Source: Bacteroidia bacterium (lineage in GTDB: Bacteria > Bacteroidota > Bacteroidia > Bacteroidales > Azobacteroidaceae). From it: a DNA stretch of 26,511 nucleotides. The notes under the pieces were generated by a model, which worked only from the letters and a program-made list of their open reading frames with translations, was not told the origin of the DNA and ran no database searches. Of the stretch, positions 9,967 through 17,929 are shown piece by piece. Each line of letters starts with the position of its first letter. Positions within the stretch are counted from its first letter, which is position 1. Position numbers and translations under genes: made by a program. Where the stretch lies: assembly GCA_026000155.1 (NCBI GenBank), contig BNYG01000029.1:1-26511 (forward strand), in the 5' to 3' direction.

Positions 9967-10739
9967 ATGAAGAAGTTAGAAAATTTTATGATCCTCTTAT
10001 TATTCGCAATATTGGCAGTAGCCTGCGAGATGGATAATTATGACGGACCGGACGCAATCATTCAAGGCGTTATATACGACAGTGAAACGAAAGCGCCGCT
10101 ACAAGTGGAGCATGGTTCCGGCATTATCAGGCTGAGAGAGATCAGCTGGGCTAAAGGAGATACATTAGCTTATGTCGGATCACAAAGACTGAACGTGATG
10201 CAAGATGGTACGTATAAAAATACGAAATGGTTTTCGGGCGAATATCTGATGATGCCTCATAACGGTCCGTTTTACCCGTATGATGATGAAAAATTGGACG
10301 GAGACGATGCCGGAGAATTAGTGACGATAAAAGGGACGACCACCAAAGATTTTACGGTGACACCTTTTTTATCTTTAACCTGGGTGGTTGAACCGGTTCT
10401 TCTTCCGGACAACCGGATTCGTTGTGTGATCCGTTTCAAAGGAATCAGAAAGCAGGATATGAAATGCCGGATGTGAAGGAAGCTTGGTTGCAAATTTCAA
10501 GAGTGGTGAAAGCTTCTGCCCGGGATTTGAATCTGTTCCCTGTTTCAATTAAACCGGCGAATGATATGGAAGGCCAGGACATTGAGTTCGTTAGCGCCAT
10601 ACCGGTAAAATATACCGGAAAGAGTTATTTTGTCAGGGTGGTAATGAATTGCCAAACCGCTGCGGGTAAACCGGAGACAAATTACCAGGGCGTAGGTTCG
10701 AATAACTGTACGACAGTGGTGGAAGTGAAAGTTCCCTGA
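9967..10739 (+). pseudogene. DUF3823-type SusCD-associated lipoprotein, frameshifted
   Basis: The first part (9967 to about 10440) encodes a lipoprotein signal with lipobox AVAC (Cys20) and a beta-rich domain (IIQGVIYDSETKAPLQ) typical of the DUF3823 lipoproteins encoded after susCD. That frame ends early at 10476. The natural continuation (NQKAGYEMPDVKEAWLQISR to VVEVKVP) is in another frame up to 10739. Reading both together gives about 257 residues, the normal family length. The frame change is a one-base loss between about 10430 and 10447, near the runs TTT and AAA. Either the gene is broken, leaving a truncated 169-residue lipoprotein, or there is a sequencing error. The family is thought to assist SusCD ligand binding at the surface; the exact role is unknown. 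Confidence 0.8.
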
Positions 10740-10774
10740 AGTTTTTCAATAGAGTTTTTTAATATTTAAGAAAG

Positions 10775-10807
10775 AAAGACAAAGGCGAACAGGCCTTTGT
10801 CTTTTTT
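10775..10807 (+). terminator. Rho-independent terminator of the susCD operon
   Basis: Arms AAAGACAAAGGC (10775-10786) and GCCTTTGTCTTT (10793-10804) pair perfectly over 12 bp around a 6-base loop. The T-run continues to 10807. It lies 36 bases after the end of the DUF3823 reading frame. The arms would also work for transcripts from the minus side. Confidence 0.9.
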
Positions 10808-10843
10808 ACTATGCGGGAGTTGCTTTGATGGTTGGACATTGCT

Positions 10844-12421
10844 TTATAAATTTTCCATCCGGCAACCTATCTCTTTTCCGGCAAAAGCAATTGCCAGAAG
10901 AGACGTGGCATGTCGCGTCTCTACACCGGCATCAAATCGTTCGGCGTAGTGCTTTTCCCTGATTTGTTTGATAGCAGCATCCAGCAATTTGGGCAAGGCC
11001 TGCTTCTTCACTTGATATTTCACTTCGGCGATGATGGTGTGTTCGGGAAGTTTCCAGACCGCATCTATTCGCCCTTTATTTGTACTCACCTCGCCGGAAA
11101 CATCAAAACCGAGCAATTTGAGCCAAAGTAACAGCAAGGAATGGTAGTATTTTTCTTGTCCGATATGTAATTGATAAGGAATATATGCCAACATTTCGCG
11201 CAAACTCTTTTCGAACTCACCGACATCATGAGCCAAAAGTTGCTTTTGCATACCTCGAATCAACGCTTGCTCTTGCTCTACAGGATAATAACTATAAGCG
11301 CTCAGCAAGTATTGCAGCAGCGACTCTTTGACTTCCGAATTAGATAATCCAATCGTGTAGGTTGGTTCTCCAAAATTCATTTCTCTGTGCTTAATGGTCA
11401 AATAACCGGTTTGAAAAAGCAAAGGGATTTCACTGATTGCTTGTGGGTTGAAACTGTCAAAGGCAGATGGATTCACTATCAAAGGCTCTAAAATAGGCTC
11501 TATTTGATTGTTTTTTTTAAGAATTTCAATCAAGAAAGTAGGAGTGCCTGTACGAAACCAATAGTTATCAAACCGTTTAGCGCTAAAAAACGACAAAGTG
11601 GAAAAAGGATTGTAAATAAAAGTACTTCCGTCCCAAGAATAGCCATCGTACCAATACCGAATTTTATCTAATAATGCTTGATTGGATACGCCGAAAAGGT
11701 TAGCTAAATCATGGAGGCGTTCCCCAAAATTATCCTCCAATTCCTGTTGTGTGTAGCCGCAAATGCCGGCAAAATCATCTGTCAAAGTGATGTCATTCAA
11801 GTTGTTGAGTCCTGAAAATATGGACATCCCTGAAAACTTGGATACACCCGTCAAAAAAACAAAACACAGATGTTCATCTGTCGCTTTCAGCACTTGATAA
11901 AAATCGTGAAGGATATTCTTATTTGCTTCCTGAACCTCCGGATTCAACATATTATCAATAATGGCTTTGTCATATTCATCAATTAAAACGACCACTTGCT
12001 GACCGGTGGTTTGATGAAGTTTTTCAATTAATTCTGCAAAACGTCCGGGAAGTTGAGAGCTTATAAAATTTATTTGATAGGCCTCAGCGGTTATTCTCAA
12101 AAAATCGGTCAAGGAATCAACTAATTCCTCCGGACTGCGATTAGCCGTTTTGCCAAAATCAATCCGGATAACGGGATGATTTAATTGCGCCCAATCCATC
12201 TTATCTTCAATCCAAAGCCCCTTAAACAATTCTTTTTGACCACTAAAAATAGATTCTAAGGTACTGACAAGCAGTGATTTACCAAATCGCCTCGGACGAG
12301 AAAGAAAATAAACTTGACCGGATGTTATCAAGCGATGTATCTCTTTCGTCTTATCCACATATAAATAATTGCCTTGGCGCAATTTTTCAAATGACTGTAT
12401 TCCGATGGGTAAATTTTTCAT
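10844..12421 (-). CDS. AAA-ATPase-like protein with C-terminal PD-(D/E)XK nuclease domain (DUF1703)
   Basis: The start is set at 12421 (MKNLPIGIQSFEKLR, the usual family N-terminus), giving 525 residues; the longer frame to 12529 would run through the promoter. Residues 41-49 hold the P-loop SRPRRFGKS, 143-152 the Walker B segment VVVLIDEYDK, and ~190-210 the sensor region TGVSKFSGMSIFSGL. The C-terminal domain carries the nuclease signature D453 with E466-V-K468. Such proteins are abundant and multicopy in Bacteroidales; their function is not established, with mobile-element or defence roles suggested. Odd feature: residues 500-508 (VETRHATSL) are encoded by a palindromic repeat that also occurs intergenically at 17930-17957. 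The gene is transcribed toward the susCD operon and ends 37 bases from its terminator. Confidence 0.9.
   Translation of the reverse strand: MKNLPIGIQSFEKLRQGNYLYVDKTKEIHRLITSGQVYFLSRPRRFGKSLLVSTLESIFSGQKELFKGLWIEDKMDWAQLNHPVIRIDFGKTANRSPEELVDSLTDFLRITAEAYQINFISSQLPGRFAELIEKLHQTTGQQVVVLIDEYDKAIIDNMLNPEVQEANKNILHDFYQVLKATDEHLCFVFLTGVSKFSGMSIFSGLNNLNDITLTDDFAGICGYTQQELEDNFGERLHDLANLFGVSNQALLDKIRYWYDGYSWDGSTFIYNPFSTLSFFSAKRFDNYWFRTGTPTFLIEILKKNNQIEPILEPLIVNPSAFDSFNPQAISEIPLLFQTGYLTIKHREMNFGEPTYTIGLSNSEVKESLLQYLLSAYSYYPVEQEQALIRGMQKQLLAHDVGEFEKSLREMLAYIPYQLHIGQEKYYHSLLLLWLKLLGFDVSGEVSTNKGRIDAVWKLPEHTIIAEVKYQVKKQALPKLLDAAIKQIREKHYAERFDAGVETRHATSLLAIAFAGKEIGCRMENL
10899..10922. repeat. Palindromic repeat, copy inside a coding region
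   Basis: AGAGACGTGGCA and TGTCGCGTCTCT form a 12-bp hairpin with only two G-T wobbles. The first six, middle six and last six bases are identical to the repeat at 17930-17957, while differing positions still pair. Read on the minus strand it encodes part of VETRHATSL, residues 500-508 of the AAA-ATPase protein. Confidence 0.75.
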
Positions 12422-12436
12422 AATATTCTTTTTTGG

Positions 12437-12444
12437 CAAAGGTA
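12437..12444 (-). promoter_or_regulatory. -7 box for the AAA-ATPase gene
   Basis: On the minus strand this reads TACCTTTG, a full match to TAnnTTTG, 15 bases before the ATG at 12421. The mRNA leader would be very short. No clear -33 element is seen. Confidence 0.55.
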
Positions 12445-12465
12445 ATAAATTAATTATTTTTTTAC

Positions 12466-12473
12466 TATCTTTG
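12466..12473 (+). promoter_or_regulatory. -7 box for the DUF2723 operon
   Basis: TATCTTTG fully matches TAnnTTTG and lies 41 bases before the ATG at 12515. It is only 21 bases from the divergent box at 12437-12444, so the two promoters share their upstream region. Confidence 0.6.
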
Positions 12474-12514
12474 CCCCTCAAAAATAAACTCTTAGGGATT
12501 AAAATAAAAATAGC

Positions 12515-15500
12515 ATGAAGAGATACCAATTGGCAAACAATATCTTAGGATGGGTAGTGTTTGTTATTGCAGCGGTTGTTTATTTAATGACCATCGAACC
12601 CACAGCCAGTTTTTGGGATTGTGGCGAATTTATCGCATCTGCGTATAAATTGGAAGTAGGCCATCCGCCCGGAGCGCCCATTTTCATGTTGATGGGTAAT
12701 CTCGCTTCGCATTTTGCCTCCGAACCTTCCCAGGTTTCCCTGATGCTGAATGCTCTTTCGGCTACTTTTAGCGCATTGACTATCCTGTTCCTTTTTTGGA
12801 CGATTACACATTTGGTGCGGAAAATTGTCTGGAAAGACGAACAACAGGCCATGAGTCTGTCGCAATTGATTACGATTGTGGGCGCGGGCGCTGTCGGCGC
12901 TTTGGCTTACACTTTTTCCGATACTTTCTGGTTTTCGGCGGTGGAAGGCGAAGTCTATGCTTTCTCTTCCTTGATGACAGCAGTCGTATTCTGGCTGATC
13001 CTTAAATGGGAAGATGTGGCCGGTGAACCGCATTCCGACCGGTGGTTGATCCTGATTGCGTATCTCATGGGGGTTTCCATTGCTATCCACTTGTTGAATT
13101 TGCTCTGTATTCCGGCGATTGTACTGGTGTATTATTTCCGCAAAAACGCCCAACCGACTTTGAAAGGCGCTGCCATTGCGCTCTTGATTTCGTTCGGTAT
13201 TTTGGCGGCTATTCTCTACGGATTGGTTCAAGGATTGGTAGAAGTTTGCGGATGGTTTGAATTATTGTTTGTGAATGGATTCCACTTACCTTACAATTCC
13301 GGAGTCATTTTTTATTTGTTTCTTGTTTTTGGCGTTTTGTCCTGGGCGATTTGGGAAACCATGAACGATTCCAGAAACTTGCAACGAGCGAAAATTGCCT
13401 TTATCATCGCAATCGTATTGCTGGGAATTCCTTTCCTGGGAAGCGGCATCGGATTGGGAATATTGATTATTGCGGCTTTAGTCGCTTATTTGTTTCTGTC
13501 TAAAAAAGTGAATCCGGCGGCATTGAATACCATATTAACCGGATTATTGGTCATCACGATCGGTTATTCTTCGTATGCCCTGATAATGGTTCGTTCGGCA
13601 GCCAATACGCCGATGGATCAAAATTCACCGGAAGATATCTTTACCTTGCGGGAATATCTGAGCCGGGAACAATACGGTGAAACGCCTTTGTTTCATGGAC
13701 AAACCTTTGTTTCCGAAGTAAAATACGAAGCCAAAGGAGGTATGATGGAAGCCGTTATGAAAGACGAAGGTCCTGTCTGGGGACAAATTCCGAAACGGGA
13801 CGCTTCCGAAAAAGACCGCTATTACGAAGTGGACCGTAAAAAACACTATGTGTATGTAGAAGAATTAAGTACCTTATTTCCAAGGATGTACAGTTCAGAT
13901 GCACGGCACATACAAAGCTATAAAAGTTGGTCGAATTTCAAAGGGAAGCGAGTGCGGGTATCCTCTCCGCGAGGAAACAAATGGGTGGTTAAACCTACTT
14001 TTGGCGAAAACCTGCGCTTTTTCTTCGATTATCAGGTGAATTTTATGTACTGGCGCTATTTTATGTGGAATTTCGCCGGCAGGCAAAACGATATCCAGGG
14101 AAGCGGAGAAGTTTCCAACGGCAACTGGATTACTGGAATCAAGTTTTTGGATCAATACCGTGTAGGTCCGCAAGACGATATGCCGGACAGCATTGCTAAA
14201 AATAAAGGTCACAATAAATATTACATGCTGCCGCTATTGCTGGGTATAATCGGCATTTTCTTCCAGGTTTATTCGGGTAAAAAAGGTACGGAACAATTCT
14301 GGGTGACTTTCCTGCTGTTTTTCATGACCGGTTTGGCGATTGTCGTTTATCTGAATCAAACGCCTTTCCAACCGCGTGAACGAGATTATGCCTACGCCGG
14401 TTCTTTTTATGCTTTCTGTATCTGGATTGGTATCGGTACGGCAGGCATTATCAGAGGATTGAAATACCTCAAACTCCCGGATACGGCAGCGGCTCCCGTG
14501 GGTGTTCTGCTCGGCTTATTGATTCCTTTGCAAATGGCCTCCCAGACTTGGGACGATCATGACCGTTCGAACCGGTATGTCGCCCGCGATTTCGGGATGA
14601 ATTACCTGACTACCTGCGAACCGAATGCCATTATTTTTACCAATGGCGATAATGATACGTTCCCGTTGTGGTATGCACAGGAAGTGGAAGGATACCGGAC
14701 GGACGTGCGCGTATGTAATTTGAGTTACCTGCAAACCGACTGGTATATTGATCAGATGAAACGCCAGGCATACGACTCCAAACCGCTTCCGATTGATTGG
14801 AAAAAATACGAGTATGCGAGAGGGCAACACGAAGCAGCTTATTTGCTGGATGAATATAATGAAATGACCGTAGAGGACGCATTAAACCGGATTAAGTCGG
14901 ATAATTTACAAGATAAAAAGATGGCGAAATATGGCTTTGAAGCGGATAATGTGCCTACTTACAAGATAACGATACCCATTGATTCGGCGGCAGTCATTGC
15001 TTCCGGATTGGTAAAACCGGAAAATGCGGCCTGGATACCTCCTTATCTATTGGTGGATCTGGGCGAACGCCGCAATGCAAAAGGGGAACCGACTACCGCT
15101 GCGAAAACATACTTGGCCAAGCATGAAATGATGATCCTGGATATGTTGAAAAACAATTCCGACTGGACGCGCCCGATCTATTATGCGATCACCGTAAGTT
15201 CTGACCAATACCTGAGGCTCGAACCTTATTTCCGGCAGGATGGAGTGGCTTACCGCGTGATGCCTTTTGAAGCGCTCAAATATCAGCATATCAATACGGA
15301 TGTTTTGTACGACAACGTAATGAATAAGTACAAATACGGCAATCTGGAACAACCGGGTCTTTACATAGATGAAAACAGTGCGCGGATGGCCAATACGTTC
15401 CGTATCATTTTCAGCCGCTTGGCACAGGCATTAGCAGATGAAAACGATTCGATACGGGCTGAAAAAGCAGCGGATTATTGTTTGAAGGCGATTCCTTCCT

Positions 15501-15829
15501 ACAATGTTCCGTATGATTATTATGCAGTCGGCGACTTGGCGAACGTTTATTACAGAATCGGTCAGACGGAAAAATCAAATGACTTGTATTCGCAACTGAT
15601 GGAAATTTCCCTGAAAAATTTGAATTGGTACAACCGTTTGAATAACAGGGACTATATCTCCGTATTGAGCGATGTCAGTAAAAATCTTGCCAATTTGCAA
15701 GAGATGATATATCATTTTTCGCAAAATAATAAAGACTTGTTTGAAAAATATTACCCGGAATTTGCACAATATATGGATCGTTATCAAAAAATTACCGATC
15801 CAAAACAAAGAGGAGGGTCAAATCGCTAA
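12515..15829 (+). CDS. DUF2723 multispanning membrane protein, putative O-mannosyltransferase-like (GT117)
   Basis: This 1104-residue protein has an N-terminal half with many hydrophobic segments. The DUF2723 hallmark FWDCGEF (D35 and E38, the likely catalytic acidic pair of this GT-C type fold) is followed by GHPPGAP at 49-55. Further family motifs are PRERDYAYAGSFYAF after the later membrane segments and TNGDNDTFPLWYAQEVEG in the soluble part. The C-terminal ~150 residues are helical and TPR-like (ADYCLKAIPSYNVPYDYYAVGDLANVYYRIGQ is in this part). The family includes eukaryotic TMEM260, described as a protein O-mannosyltransferase. A role in transferring sugar from a lipid donor to envelope proteins is a reasonable inference, not proven for bacterial members. 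It is the first gene of an operon with the deacetylase 3 bases downstream. Confidence 0.88.
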   Translation: MKRYQLANNILGWVVFVIAAVVYLMTIEPTASFWDCGEFIASAYKLEVGHPPGAPIFMLMGNLASHFASEPSQVSLMLNALSATFSALTILFLFWTITHLVRKIVWKDEQQAMSLSQLITIVGAGAVGALAYTFSDTFWFSAVEGEVYAFSSLMTAVVFWLILKWEDVAGEPHSDRWLILIAYLMGVSIAIHLLNLLCIPAIVLVYYFRKNAQPTLKGAAIALLISFGILAAILYGLVQGLVEVCGWFELLFVNGFHLPYNSGVIFYLFLVFGVLSWAIWETMNDSRNLQRAKIAFIIAIVLLGIPFLGSGIGLGILIIAALVAYLFLSKKVNPAALNTILTGLLVITIGYSSYALIMVRSAANTPMDQNSPEDIFTLREYLSREQYGETPLFHGQTFVSEVKYEAKGGMMEAVMKDEGPVWGQIPKRDASEKDRYYEVDRKKHYVYVEELSTLFPRMYSSDARHIQSYKSWSNFKGKRVRVSSPRGNKWVVKPTFGENLRFFFDYQVNFMYWRYFMWNFAGRQNDIQGSGEVSNGNWITGIKFLDQYRVGPQDDMPDSIAKNKGHNKYYMLPLLLGIIGIFFQVYSGKKGTEQFWVTFLLFFMTGLAIVVYLNQTPFQPRERDYAYAGSFYAFCIWIGIGTAGIIRGLKYLKLPDTAAAPVGVLLGLLIPLQMASQTWDDHDRSNRYVARDFGMNYLTTCEPNAIIFTNGDNDTFPLWYAQEVEGYRTDVRVCNLSYLQTDWYIDQMKRQAYDSKPLPIDWKKYEYARGQHEAAYLLDEYNEMTVEDALNRIKSDNLQDKKMAKYGFEADNVPTYKITIPIDSAAVIASGLVKPENAAWIPPYLLVDLGERRNAKGEPTTAAKTYLAKHEMMILDMLKNNSDWTRPIYYAITVSSDQYLRLEPYFRQDGVAYRVMPFEALKYQHINTDVLYDNVMNKYKYGNLEQPGLYIDENSARMANTFRIIFSRLAQALADENDSIRAEKAADYCLKAIPSYNVPYDYYAVGDLANVYYRIGQTEKSNDLYSQLMEISLKNLNWYNRLNNRDYISVLSDVSKNLANLQEMIYHFSQNNKDLFEKYYPEFAQYMDRYQKITDPKQRGGSNR

Positions 15830-15832
15830 ATT

Positions 15833-16447
15833 ATGTTGATTGAACGACCTCCCTTTTTATACCGGGCGTTTTTCCCGGGCGCTCACTGGCGGTTTCATAA
15901 AGAAGAAAAAGTAGTTTATCTGACTTTTGACGATGGTCCTATTCCCGAAATGACCCCTTGGGTATTGGATGTATTGGATCAATACCATATCCGGGCGACC
16001 TTTTTTTGTGTGGGAGATAACGTACGGAAATATCCTCATATTTATCGCGAAATAATGGAAAGAGGTCATTTGACGGGAAACCATACGTTCCATCATCTTC
16101 AGGGATTGAAAGTGAGGTCAAAAACTTACTTGAAAGATATACAGGAGGCGGAAGAACGGATAGAGAGCAAACTGTTCCGGCCGCCTCACGGCCACATGCG
16201 CTTACCCCAGTTTTTTAACTTGCGAAAACGCTATGATGTCATCATGTGGGACGTAGTCACCCGCGATTACAGTTGCCTGATGACGCCTGAACAGGTATTT
16301 GACAATGTGAAAAAATATACGCGCAACGGATCCGTCATCGTTTTTCACGATTCCTTAAAAGCCGAAGAAAAAATCAAATATGCCTTACCCAAATCCATTG
16401 AATGGCTGCTGGAACAAGGCTATCAATTTCGATTAATTGGAGAGTAA
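15833..16447 (+). CDS. CE4 polysaccharide deacetylase (NodB-like)
   Basis: A 204-residue compact NodB domain without signal peptide. The family motifs are present in order: TFDDGP at 31-36 (D33 catalytic base, D34 metal ligand), H84 and H88 in HTFHH as metal ligands, RPPHG at 116-120 (usually RPPYG), D140/D145 in DVVTRDY, and FHDS at 171-174 with the catalytic histidine 172. It should remove acetyl groups from N-acetylated sugars, for instance on peptidoglycan or an envelope glycan precursor. A Shine-Dalgarno-like GGAGGG lies at 15812-15817 within the end of the preceding gene. With only 3 bases between the genes it is surely cotranscribed with the DUF2723 gene. The lack of a signal peptide suggests a cytoplasmic substrate or an anchored partner. 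Confidence 0.93.
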   Translation: MLIERPPFLYRAFFPGAHWRFHKEEKVVYLTFDDGPIPEMTPWVLDVLDQYHIRATFFCVGDNVRKYPHIYREIMERGHLTGNHTFHHLQGLKVRSKTYLKDIQEAEERIESKLFRPPHGHMRLPQFFNLRKRYDVIMWDVVTRDYSCLMTPEQVFDNVKKYTRNGSVIVFHDSLKAEEKIKYALPKSIEWLLEQGYQFRLIGE

Positions 16448-16451
16448 AAAG

Positions 16452-16547
16452 ATGCCTCCGGTAGAAAGTATTGATGTGACCGGTACAGCCAATCATGCTG
16501 CTGCTACGGTAAAAGGAAAAGTATTTAATTTTGTAAATGAAATTTAA
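16452..16547 (+). CDS. Possible 31-residue ORF after the deacetylase
   Basis: An ATG four bases after the deacetylase stop opens a short frame (MPPVESIDVTGTANHAAATV then KGKVFNFVNEI). It is well placed to be the last cistron or the remnant of a longer gene's 3' end. I do not recognise it. There is no start-context evidence beyond position. Confidence 0.2.
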   Translation: MPPVESIDVTGTANHAAATVKGKVFNFVNEI

Positions 16548-16623
16548 TAATAGCTTCAAATGAAAAAACAGTAAAAAAATAAAGACATATTGATAAAGCA
16601 TTTGCTTTGTTATTTGTGATTTT

Positions 16624-16741
16624 TCCGAATAATCGCCAAATTGAAAGAAAAAATAGTCACATAGTAATGAAAGTGAATGCCCGTGTTTTGAGCATTGGCT
16701 TTCTTAATTCGTGACTATTGGGTGTTTGGCGATACCTCGGA
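16624..16741. ncRNA. Long compound hairpin, possible structured RNA or MITE-like element
   Basis: Four nested stems share one axis: TCCGA 16624-16628 with TCGGA 16737-16741; ATCGCCAAA 16632-16640 with TTTGGCGAT 16725-16733; AATAGTCAC 16652-16660 with GTGACTATT 16711-16719; and a tip of 11 pairs in two helices (16669-16680 with 16692-16703) around an 11-base loop. Internal loops separate them. No coding frame explains the symmetry. The class is unknown: a structured RNA, a small nonautonomous element, or a DNA site are all open. Strand cannot be assigned. Confidence 0.4.
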
Positions 16742-16755
16742 GAATAGAATAAGAT

Positions 16756-16810
16756 AAGTTCCATGCTTTTTTATTATCCACAATGGAACTTTTTGTATCC
16801 AAAGTGGATA
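16756..16810. promoter_or_regulatory. Overlapping dyads upstream of the FISUMP promoter
   Basis: AAGTTCCAT (16756-16764) pairs with ATGGAACTT (16783-16791). TATCCAC (16775-16781) pairs with GTGGATA (16804-16810), and TATCCA (16796-16801) competes for the same right arm. The arrangement suggests operator sites; the first hairpin is followed by a few T and might terminate weakly. Confidence 0.3.
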
Positions 16811-16843
16811 TACATTTATAGAGATTGTTATACAAGAAATGAA

Positions 16844-16851
16844 TACTTTTG
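16844..16851 (+). promoter_or_regulatory. -7 box for the FISUMP gene
   Basis: TACTTTTG matches TAnnTTTG. A TTG at 16825-16827 is 16 bases upstream, slightly short for a -33 element. Transcription from here would begin near 16858, downstream of the earlier in-frame ATG at 16839, and supports translation from 16911. Confidence 0.5.
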
Positions 16852-16910
16852 TACCGCGACATTTTGGATTGAAAAAAAGGTTTCGGAAAGTCCACTTTCT
16901 GTTGCGAAAA

Positions 16911-17891
16911 ATGAAGAAAAATTTGATTTTAATGCTGCTGCTTTTAACAGGAGCAGTAAGTATGACCGGTCAGGAATTACTGTATGACGGACAGGAAATG
17001 GTAGTACAAGGAAATGTGGTGAATAAGGGAAAGATAAAATCCATGATACCCATTGAATTGCGAGGTGAGAACGCTAAGATCGACAATCTTGAAGGGGAAG
17101 GAAGTGAAATATTTGCCGCAGGTATGATTGTTGGTGAAGGCACCTTGGTGGATAACAAGGGTACGCTAATCATTGGCGAAGCGCCCAGAGAGTTAGTTAT
17201 TGGAAGTAATCATTACAGTATTGGTGATTTTGGTGCAGCAGGTGTTTGGATGACGGAGAATTTGCGGGAAACCACTGGTTTGACTGAGAATGCTTCCGGT
17301 ACAAACAGTACTAACAAGCAGTACACTCACGTCAACAAAAGTGCCATAAATGATGTAGCCTATGGTTTGCTTTATAACTGGTATGGAGCAACACTTGGAC
17401 AAAACGAGGTTACTGACAATCAAGGCAATCAATCCGGTCAAACTCAAATTCAAGGAATTTGTCCAACAGGATGGCATTTACCGTCTGATTATGAATGGTC
17501 TCAATTGGAAGAAGTTATTGCAAAGGAAGCTACCGGTCTTTACTCGACTACTTTGGAGGCGGATAACAGCACGGACTTCTATACAACAGCAGATTTCCGT
17601 GGAACAAACTCAGGTAGGAAGATGAAATCTACGACTGCTGTGAACGTCCAAGATACGGATGGCAGTTCCAATGCTAAAAACTTGGGCGGTTTTGAAGGTC
17701 TTCTTACGGGTTCTGTGGAGGACGGTACCTCGTCGAGGTTTGATGATCACGCGTTTTGGTGGACGAGCTCCACAGGTAGTTGGAAAACCTATGCTTACAG
17801 ACGTGCATTGACTTGGAGCAAGGAAGGATCATATCGTAACCAGGCTAATGACAAATCGTTATACTATGCTGTAAGATGCAAACAAAATTAA
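16911..17891 (+). CDS. Secreted FISUMP-domain protein
   Basis: The start is moved to 16911, where MKKNLILMLLLLTGAVSMTG forms a clean signal peptide and the promoter lies upstream; the open frame begins at 16839 but its first 24 residues do not resemble a signal. The 326-residue product has an N-terminal beta-rich part (~22-100, repeated hydrophobic/glycine strands, QGNVVNKGKIKS). The C-terminal Fibrobacter succinogenes major paralogous domain (TIGR02145) follows: WMTENLRE, GLLYNWYGA, GICPTGWHLPS at 182-192, FWWTSS at 282-287, and the closing YYAVRCKQN. The family resembles C-type lectin-like surface proteins; ligand unknown. It is monocistronic: the next element is a palindromic repeat and then a terminator. 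Confidence 0.87.
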   Translation: MKKNLILMLLLLTGAVSMTGQELLYDGQEMVVQGNVVNKGKIKSMIPIELRGENAKIDNLEGEGSEIFAAGMIVGEGTLVDNKGTLIIGEAPRELVIGSNHYSIGDFGAAGVWMTENLRETTGLTENASGTNSTNKQYTHVNKSAINDVAYGLLYNWYGATLGQNEVTDNQGNQSGQTQIQGICPTGWHLPSDYEWSQLEEVIAKEATGLYSTTLEADNSTDFYTTADFRGTNSGRKMKSTTAVNVQDTDGSSNAKNLGGFEGLLTGSVEDGTSSRFDDHAFWWTSSTGSWKTYAYRRALTWSKEGSYRNQANDKSLYYAVRCKQN

Positions 17892-17929
17892 TCCACGTCG
17901 GTCAACAATCGTCCATTTGTTATTGAATC

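Larger units (their letters stand above)
16548..16910. other. Noncoding stretch with hairpins and the FISUMP promoter
   Basis: No convincing gene. It holds a weak hairpin AAAGCA/TGCTTT at 16595-16608 that might end the preceding operon, the long compound hairpin at 16624-16741, several dyads at 16756-16810 and a -7 box at 16844-16851. Confidence 0.6.

Noticed and set aside
10430..10447. Programmed frameshift in the DUF3823 gene
   Set aside because: No classical slippery heptamer with a downstream pseudoknot is evident, and family members are normally in one frame.
12584..13231. Long minus-strand frame of 215 codons inside the DUF2723 gene
   Set aside because: Antisense to conserved membrane-protein coding sequence; the translation is low in hydrophobic order and has no motif.
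16595..16608. AAAGCA/TGCTTT hairpin as terminator of the deacetylase operon
   Set aside because: Only 6 bp with a 2-base loop and no proper T-run; too weak to list as a terminator.
16624..16741. Integron attC site as explanation of the long hairpin
   Set aside because: The expected GTTRRRY/RYYYAAC core boxes are absent at the stem ends and no cassette array or integrase is near.
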